This document shows, piece by piece, positions 15,501 to 20,555 of a DNA stretch of 20,555 nt. Every line of letters starts with the position of its first letter. The stretch's first letter is position 1. The DNA is from CAZAQS01 sp964486825 (GTDB taxonomy: Bacteria > Chloroflexota > Anaerolineae > Anaerolineales > UBA4823): contig CAZAQS010000068.1 in assembly GCA_964486825.1 (NCBI GenBank), forward strand, positions 1-20,555. The letters run 5' to 3'. The notes beneath the pieces were generated by a model, which made no database searches, was not told the DNA's origin, and saw only the letters and a program-made list of their open reading frames with translations. The translations under genes and the position numbers were made by a program.

Positions 15501-18377
15501 CTAAGACGGAATTGTTTGAAGAGGCAAGCAGAACTTTAGCGTAATAATTTCATGCGGGCGCCCTGGCAAGCGAACATCTCCACCCGCTTCTTGTTCGACG
15601 ATATCTCCATCTTCTTCAGACAAATCCGTCTTGATTACGCTCGAGAAGGATTGCCAGGGTCTGATATGGATTTGGATCGTGTCGGAAGAAATATTATAAC
15701 CGCGTACAATTAATCCTTTCCCATCCTCGGAACTTTTGATCGTGCTGACGATGAATTCGGATGGTTCAGCCTCCAGGAAGCTGGCTCGAGCCGGACATTT
15801 GCCTGCATGCAGGCTTGTATGCACTGCCCGCATTGGTGTATTGAATGCATACGCCTGGTGGTATGCTTTACGATCCTCGCTCTCCGAAAGGATGATGGAA
15901 TAATCAAATATATGCAGGCCTGGCAGTTGCGCCTCAGGAGTAGGTAAAATCGGTCCTGCTGGGCCGGCTCGCTCTGGGAAGTCGTCCCGAGAGAGCCAGC
16001 CTACGCAGCGAAGCAGGGTCAAGGCAAGCTCTCCCCCAGCCGGGGATTGGATTACCTGGATCTCAGGCAGGCCTCGATTTGCCAATAGCAATTGCAGGCC
16101 TCGTCCAGATGCTGCGGTAAAAACTCGTTGAGGCATCTCGGGGCGGGGTTGCTCGGGCCAGGACTCATCGAAGGGGGGTAGCTCCAGGGAGCGCTCGACG
16201 ATCTCAAAATGCCCGTCGTAAAAGGCCGCCTCTGGACGGAAGGGAAGCGGGAAGTGAACACGCAAACGATGGTCAAGAGCCCGGTTATCTACCCTGGTTT
16301 GGAATTCCAGCCTCGGCATCCCCTCTGCCAGGACGGCGCGGGTCTGGATAGATAGGTCGACTGGCTCGGTGGAACGTGTTTGCCTGTCTTTCGATAAACT
16401 GCCCGGCGCCCGTAGCACCTGGTTGATTTCTATGGATTGCCATACAGGACCACGAAACACGTTTATGGAGGTGATGGTTCCTTCCCCCACCTGATGATCT
16501 ACGCTTGGAGGTGAATAATTGTACTCGTCACCGCGATCGCCGCCGTCTACGAAGCGGTTGAGGCCGGGGAACGTCTCGCCAGTGGCTTTGTGGACGACGG
16601 TAAAGGTGCCGTCCTCGGGTGAAGCCTGGACGGAAAGGTATTCGTTTTCAATAATATATGGAGGAGCTGGGTGAGCGTGCTCTGCCATTCTTTTCACGGA
16701 TGGGTGCTTTCGGATCCAGAAGGAGCGATAGCCTATGCCCGGTACATCCAGGGCCAGGAATACCACCTTAACCAGCTTTGGTGAGCGAGCTTTCAAATGG
16801 AAAGTGTTCAGGGAAGGGTCATCTAGCATGGCCTCGATTGATGACTGCTGTCGCGCCCAGACTTCAGGGTCGGGCAAGGTAGTCTCGGACATTACTGCCT
16901 CGACAAAGGCACGCTTTCCCTGCCTGCGTATAGATAAATTAGTGGTGAGCAGGCCATTAACGCGACCGGCTTGCATCTGCCGGTACAGGTTTTTGAAAGC
17001 CTGTGGATCCAGGCTTAGATTAAGCAGATCCTGCACCTGTGTATCGATGACCTGGTGAGGTACGAAGCGTCCATCCTCGTCCAGGATCTCAATGTGGACC
17101 AGTTCATGTGGAAGTTCAAGCTCGACCTGGACCGGGCCGCTGGCAGGTTGGCAGTGTGGGTTGAAGACGACTACTGCGCTGGTAATGCCCGCTTCCGCCA
17201 GGGCGTGTGGGGGAGTGGTGTTTACGGACGCCCCCAGGCCTGCCAGGCTCTGCCTGGTGAGCTCTTCGCCGATCTGCTCTACCTGGTCGAAGCGCGGTCG
17301 CATTTCCTCGTGGACCTGGTCGATAGAGCAGCCACAGATCGAGTCGTGAGGGTGGCATTCCATTAAATAGAGCCAGGCTTTTCGGATGAGAGGGTCAGAA
17401 TTGGTGAGGCGCTCGCCAGCTGAAGGAGAGGCAGGGAGTAAACCCAATATTGCGCTGAACGGCTCAACCCATTTCTCCAATAAAACCTGGCAGTCATGAT
17501 TGCGCTGCTTGATCCAAATGCGGCTGGATAAAACGCCCGGCAGCAGGTAGTGGCACTGGGAGGAGCGCAGCTCGCCGGTAAGGGTGATCAAATCCCCCCC
17601 ATCTGCTTTGACGGCCGCCATATAGGCCGGCAGCGTTGAATGTAGGAGTAAGTCGCCGTCGATCAGCTCCGGATGTTTATTTGTATAGGCAATCGCCTGG
17701 CTGATATCTTTGTCTGCCGTCCAGTGGTCGTTGCCATGCATCAGCAAAATATGGCGGCCCGCTTGCGAGGAGGGCAACAGGGAATCTCGCCGCCGGCGAA
17801 CCTCGCTGGCGAACACCTCGGGCAGCAAGGCCGGCAAACCAACTGCGTTCGCATAACCATCGCGGAGGTAGGCGACGAATACGCGCGACCCATCTGGCGC
17901 CTGCCACCAGAACTCTAGCGGCTCATTCCCCACCCCGCGCTGTAAACAAGCAGACTCCAGGCCGAATCCGCGCAGGATCTGGGGCATCTGCCCTATATGG
18001 CCGAATGGGTCGGGCAGGTAGCCGACCTGCATGCCTCCTCCCATTTCCTTCGCCCGTCGCTGCCCTTCCAACAAGTTCCGGAGGATAGCCTCAGGGCTGA
18101 CCAGGAATTCGTCCGGCAAGACATGCCATGGTCCAATCAGCAGGCGGCCTTCGTTGACAAGCCGGCGCACCTGGGATTCCCTCTCCGGGCGCATCTCCAG
18201 GTAGTCGTCCAGGACGATGGTCTGCCCATCGAGCATGAAATGCTTGAAATTGGGTTCGTCCTCCAGCAGGTCCAACAGGCTGTCCAACATTTGGACCAAC
18301 TTCAAACGAAACTGTTGGAAGGTGAGATACCACTCACGATCCCAATGGGTATGCGAGACCAGGTGCAGAGTACGCAT
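15501..18377 (-). CDS. GH38 alpha-mannosidase-like glycoside hydrolase
   Basis: 958-residue zinc-dependent retaining glycosidase of family GH38, full length, without signal peptide, so probably cytoplasmic. The N-terminal catalytic domain (about 1-270) opens with SHTHWDREW (His11, Asp13: zinc ligands). It carries the nucleophile in GYLPDPFGH (Asp123) and the late zinc/acid region MHGNDHW. The mid domain (about 280-370) has ELRSSQCHYLLPGVLSSR and an N-rich KQRNHDCQVLLEKWVEPFSA segment; the rest is the GH38 C-terminal beta region. The pattern resembles the bacterial MngB-type branch that acts on mannosyl-glycerate or on short mannosides; substrate not decided. The ATG at 18377 starts the conserved region and lies 16 nt after the stop of the CGAxxG-family gene; an in-frame ATG at 18428 would overlap that gene. 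The ribosome site AGGAAG is rather far (12 nt), consistent with translational coupling. Confidence 0.93.
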   Translation of the reverse strand: MRTLHLVSHTHWDREWYLTFQQFRLKLVQMLDSLLDLLEDEPNFKHFMLDGQTIVLDDYLEMRPERESQVRRLVNEGRLLIGPWHVLPDEFLVSPEAILRNLLEGQRRAKEMGGGMQVGYLPDPFGHIGQMPQILRGFGLESACLQRGVGNEPLEFWWQAPDGSRVFVAYLRDGYANAVGLPALLPEVFASEVRRRRDSLLPSSQAGRHILLMHGNDHWTADKDISQAIAYTNKHPELIDGDLLLHSTLPAYMAAVKADGGDLITLTGELRSSQCHYLLPGVLSSRIWIKQRNHDCQVLLEKWVEPFSAILGLLPASPSAGERLTNSDPLIRKAWLYLMECHPHDSICGCSIDQVHEEMRPRFDQVEQIGEELTRQSLAGLGASVNTTPPHALAEAGITSAVVVFNPHCQPASGPVQVELELPHELVHIEILDEDGRFVPHQVIDTQVQDLLNLSLDPQAFKNLYRQMQAGRVNGLLTTNLSIRRQGKRAFVEAVMSETTLPDPEVWARQQSSIEAMLDDPSLNTFHLKARSPKLVKVVFLALDVPGIGYRSFWIRKHPSVKRMAEHAHPAPPYIIENEYLSVQASPEDGTFTVVHKATGETFPGLNRFVDGGDRGDEYNYSPPSVDHQVGEGTITSINVFRGPVWQSIEINQVLRAPGSLSKDRQTRSTEPVDLSIQTRAVLAEGMPRLEFQTRVDNRALDHRLRVHFPLPFRPEAAFYDGHFEIVERSLELPPFDESWPEQPRPEMPQRVFTAASGRGLQLLLANRGLPEIQVIQSPAGGELALTLLRCVGWLSRDDFPERAGPAGPILPTPEAQLPGLHIFDYSIILSESEDRKAYHQAYAFNTPMRAVHTSLHAGKCPARASFLEAEPSEFIVSTIKSSEDGKGLIVRGYNISSDTIQIHIRPWQSFSSVIKTDLSEEDGDIVEQEAGGDVRLPGRPHEIITLKFCLPLQTIPS

Positions 18378-18393
18378 ATTGGAGGGGGACTTC

Positions 18394-18828
18394 CTAGAGG
18401 ATTTCTTCCAGGATCTCGGCCGCATCACCTACAAATTTGGGGCAAAGGATATCGAAGCGCCCCTCTTTACGAGCGAATTCTCGGCCATCTGAAGTGCTGA
18501 CATCCACCCCTAGCAGATCGTTGCATAACAAGGCGCCGTTACGTGCTTGGAACTCTTCGGCAAACTGGTTCACCAACGCATACGTCTTTTCTCGAGCGGC
18601 CTTGTCCTCTGCAACGATTGCCCCGTACTTCAGCCCGATGGCCATATACGCCCCGGTTACAGCGCCACAGGTAGCGCCCCGCCGGCCCATACCGCCCCCA
18701 AAAGCCGCCGCGACCCGAAAAGCCTGCTCTTGCTCCATAGCATATTCTTGGCTGAAGGTTGAGATGACAGATTGAGCGCAGTTGAAGCCGCTCTTGAAGC
18801 AGGCGGTGGCGAGGTCTTTTTTGTCCAT
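18394..18828 (-). CDS. C_GCAxxG_C_C family putative redox protein
   Basis: 144-residue protein of the family defined by four invariant cysteines and a CGAxxG motif (TIGR01909-type), of typical length. The cysteines are C17 (in FNCAQS), C54 (in GATCGAVTGA), C102 (in LLCNDLLG) and C129 (in ILCPKFV); C10 is an additional one. A GGGMGRRG stretch precedes the motif. Such proteins are thought to be redox-active or metal-binding and are often near transporters, but no reaction is established. It is the first gene behind the promoter at 18937-18965, with AGGAG 12 nt before the ATG, and is followed after 16 nt by the GH38 gene. Confidence 0.93.
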   Translation of the reverse strand: MDKKDLATACFKSGFNCAQSVISTFSQEYAMEQEQAFRVAAAFGGGMGRRGATCGAVTGAYMAIGLKYGAIVAEDKAAREKTYALVNQFAEEFQARNGALLCNDLLGVDVSTSDGREFARKEGRFDILCPKFVGDAAEILEEIL

Positions 18829-18936
18829 GGGTTCGAATTACTCCTAAAGGAATAGAAAAAATTGGTTTTGACAGTGGAGCTCTATTCTGACAGCCGTTCG
18901 GCCCGCCACACACAGGCGAACCTGCAAATCTCAAAC

Positions 18937-18965
18937 AGTATATTACCACTCCAGTAGAGAGGCAA
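18937..18965 (-). promoter_or_regulatory. Predicted sigma-70-type promoter for the minus-strand gene string
   Basis: On the minus strand TTGCCT (18965-18960), a 17-bp spacer and TATACT (18942-18937) lie about 110 bp before the CGAxxG-family gene. No T-tailed hairpin was found between the CocE-type gene and this point, so read-through from upstream is possible as well. The genes down to DegV have short gaps and may share this promoter. Confidence 0.5.
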
Positions 18966-18993
18966 GGGCTATTGGAGGGGAAACCAGGTGTAG

Positions 18994-20555
18994 TCAGGGC
19001 GAATCGTTTACGGGGAGCAAGATATAGGAAGGGTGTAGGGAATCGTGGAATACGACCTGCCGGGCAGCTTGCAGCCCGGTTGCCTCTCCAGGGGGCTCTC
19101 CTGTGTTCGGGTTACGGGCGAATCGAGGAAAATTGCTGCTCGAGATCTCCAGGCGCAGGCGGTGACCGGCCTCGAAACGGTTGGCTGTTGGACCTAGCTC
19201 GATGATAAATTCATATGGCCTGCCTGGCTCGAGGAATGAGGCGTCCAGACCGGCACGATAAGCTGCCCGCAAGATACCGTCCTGGAGGTTGCGGGCATAG
19301 CCATCTGGATTAACGTCTACCAGCTTGGCGGTGAAATCTGTGTCTGGAGCACTGCTGGAAGCCCATAAATGCACTCGAACTGGACCGATCACCTCCAGGT
19401 CCTGCTCCAGGACAGCTGTGGTGTAAACCAGGACATCCTTTCGTTCTTCTACAGGACGCTGGTCGTAGGCGCCAGGCGCAAGTGCAGAGTGCCAGCAACA
19501 CAAGCCGCCTCCGCGAGTAGGGACCGGATCTTCCGGATCATACAAAAAGGTGTCGTATGTCTCTTCGGAGGGAGATTTAGGGCTTAAAAAGCCGTTTCCA
19601 TGCAAGCTGTTCGCGGATCCTGTGCTATGAAGATAATAGGGAATCTCTCGAACATTTTGAGGCGGCCATTCGTTATAATCCTTCCAGCGGTTCTCTCCCA
19701 TAATGAAGACCCGCACTGGAGGCTCATCTAATAAGCCCCTATGCTCCTGTTTTAGCCAGTGGTCAAACCACGCCAGCTTGATCTCGTCTGGGAGGACTGT
19801 CATGGCGTATGCACGCAGCCCGAAGTCGACCTCCCCAGCCTGCCCGTCATAATCGACGTGGATCCATGGACCAACCAATAGCTTCTGGTAAGAGCTCCCC
19901 TGGCGATTCAGATCGTTAAACAACTCCAGATTAGAAGTGATAAAAATATCATACCAACCGCCAATATGAAGGGCCGGTATGGTTATATCCTTCACAGAAA
20001 TTTCCAGGGAATTCCAAAAATCGTCCTCGGGAGGGTGAGAGATGGCTTCGGCGAGGAAAGGGGCGATTCCTTTCCGGCCCACTAGAGGTGCGTCCTCAAG
20101 AGGCAGTGTTTGAAAGGTGCTACCATCTGCCATTCCATCCACTGCCTGGATGAACTGTTCCCCCAGAGAGATTGCCTCACTACCGTACAACAATCCGCTC
20201 TCTGTTAAGCGCATGAGGGCCATTTGAGCGTGGGCGAGCAATCCCCAGCTGAGAGCCGCCCCCAGAGCGAATGCGCCAGACTGGTAAAGGATGGCGCGCG
20301 GGTCGGAAAAAGCAAACCCGGGGATGATGGTTTTTAGGGTGGGGTGACCGGAAGCAGCCGCGGCCAGCTGTGTATAACCGAGATAAGATTCTCCCCACAT
20401 GCCGACCCTTCCATTGGCCCAGGTTTGTTCATTGATCCATTCCAGGGTATCGTATCCGTCCGACAGTTCGTTGACGAAAGGCGTCCCATCTCCCTCGGAC
20501 GCCCAGCGACCGCGCGTATCCTGGATCAGGACGGCATATCCGGATTCGGCTGCCC
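18994..20555 (-). CDS. CocE/NonD-type serine hydrolase, X-Pro dipeptidyl-peptidase family (partial, N-terminus off the right edge)
   Basis: 519 residues are visible; the frame is open to the window edge, so the true start is outside. An internal ATG at 20400 is only the methionine before the nucleophile. The alpha/beta-hydrolase part shows QDTRGRWASEG, DGYDTLEWI and the nucleophile elbow GESYLG (Ser56 of the visible part). It also has the acid in GGWYDIF (Asp202) and the histidine in GPWIH (His232), matching the triad layout of cocaine esterase CocE. The C-terminal jelly-roll domain carries SSSAPDTDFTAKLVDVNPDG and a late LEISSSNFPRFARNPNTG. Family members cleave X-Pro dipeptides, acyl esters or beta-lactam side chains; the substrate here is unknown. 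It lies 165 bp upstream of the CGAxxG-family gene on the same strand. Confidence 0.93.
   Translation of the reverse strand, partial: AAESGYAVLIQDTRGRWASEGDGTPFVNELSDGYDTLEWINEQTWANGRVGMWGESYLGYTQLAAAASGHPTLKTIIPGFAFSDPRAILYQSGAFALGAALSWGLLAHAQMALMRLTESGLLYGSEAISLGEQFIQAVDGMADGSTFQTLPLEDAPLVGRKGIAPFLAEAISHPPEDDFWNSLEISVKDITIPALHIGGWYDIFITSNLELFNDLNRQGSSYQKLLVGPWIHVDYDGQAGEVDFGLRAYAMTVLPDEIKLAWFDHWLKQEHRGLLDEPPVRVFIMGENRWKDYNEWPPQNVREIPYYLHSTGSANSLHGNGFLSPKSPSEETYDTFLYDPEDPVPTRGGGLCCWHSALAPGAYDQRPVEERKDVLVYTTAVLEQDLEVIGPVRVHLWASSSAPDTDFTAKLVDVNPDGYARNLQDGILRAAYRAGLDASFLEPGRPYEFIIELGPTANRFEAGHRLRLEISSSNFPRFARNPNTGEPPGEATGLQAARQVVFHDSLHPSYILLPVNDSP

Noticed and set aside
18825..18850. GGTTCGAAT, resembling a tRNA T-loop, just upstream of the CGAxxG-family gene
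   Set aside because: The flanks do not form a T-stem and no acceptor, D or anticodon arms were found, so neither a tRNA nor an attachment-site remnant is supported.
18908..18928. CAGG-TTCG-CCTG mini-hairpin upstream of the CGAxxG-family gene, as a terminator for the CocE-type gene
   Set aside because: Only a 4-bp stem and no T-run follows it on the minus strand.

Overview
The window looks like a chromosomal segment of an environmental bacterium, most plausibly a member of the Chloroflexota (Anaerolineae-like). This taxonomic guess is inference. It rests on the valine/glutamate/threonine-rich linker behind the lipoprotein signal of the substrate-binding protein, the mix of protein families, moderately GC-rich coding DNA and clear AGGAG-type ribosome sites. 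No rRNA, tRNA, insertion sequence, phage gene or CRISPR array was seen. Stop codons TAA, TGA and TAG are all used normally.

Region 1 (1-2289, minus strand) is the 3' part of a family-5 (peptide/opine/nickel type) ABC importer operon. A lipoprotein substrate-binding protein is followed, across a perfect 12-bp intercistronic hairpin, by a DppB-type permease that runs off the left edge. Region 2 (2290-2774) is a 485-bp divergent control region. Two promoters point outward and share one -35 segment at 2689-2695. The importer mRNA would have a leader of about 370 nt, which contains a palindrome and a strong but unused Shine-Dalgarno sequence.

Region 3 (2775-10654, plus strand) reads as one operon: a DeoR-family regulator, a dimethylglycine/sarcosine dehydrogenase-like flavoenzyme fused to a GcvT (tetrahydrofolate) module, a trimethylamine-methyltransferase (MttB) family protein without pyrrolysine, a calcineurin-like metallophosphoesterase, a possible 47-residue non-ATG small ORF, and a large APC-superfamily permease. 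Together with the divergent importer it suggests uptake and stepwise N-demethylation of a methylated amine or betaine: MttB would take a methyl from a quaternary or tertiary amine, and the flavoenzyme would oxidise remaining N-methyl groups onto folate. The corrinoid protein normally needed by MttB enzymes is not in the window.

Region 4 (10655-10785) is a convergent intergenic region with one long hairpin that can terminate transcription from both sides.

Region 5 (10786-18828, minus strand) is a tightly packed gene string from a good promoter at 18937-18965: a four-cysteine CGAxxG-family protein, a GH38 alpha-mannosidase-like enzyme, a lipoprotein alpha/beta hydrolase of the TAP/proline-iminopeptidase type, a NatA-like ABC ATPase and NatB-like permease (4-bp overlap), a 68-residue cysteine-rich membrane microprotein and a DegV-family lipid-binding protein (TTG start). 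Region 6 (18994-20555, minus) is a CocE/NonD-type serine hydrolase (X-Pro dipeptidyl-peptidase family), cut by the right edge at its N-terminus.

The part most worth attention is the methylated-amine operon: a pyrrolysine-free MttB and a DMGDH-GcvT fusion with a phosphoesterase and a DeoR regulator, a combination for which I know no characterised pathway.
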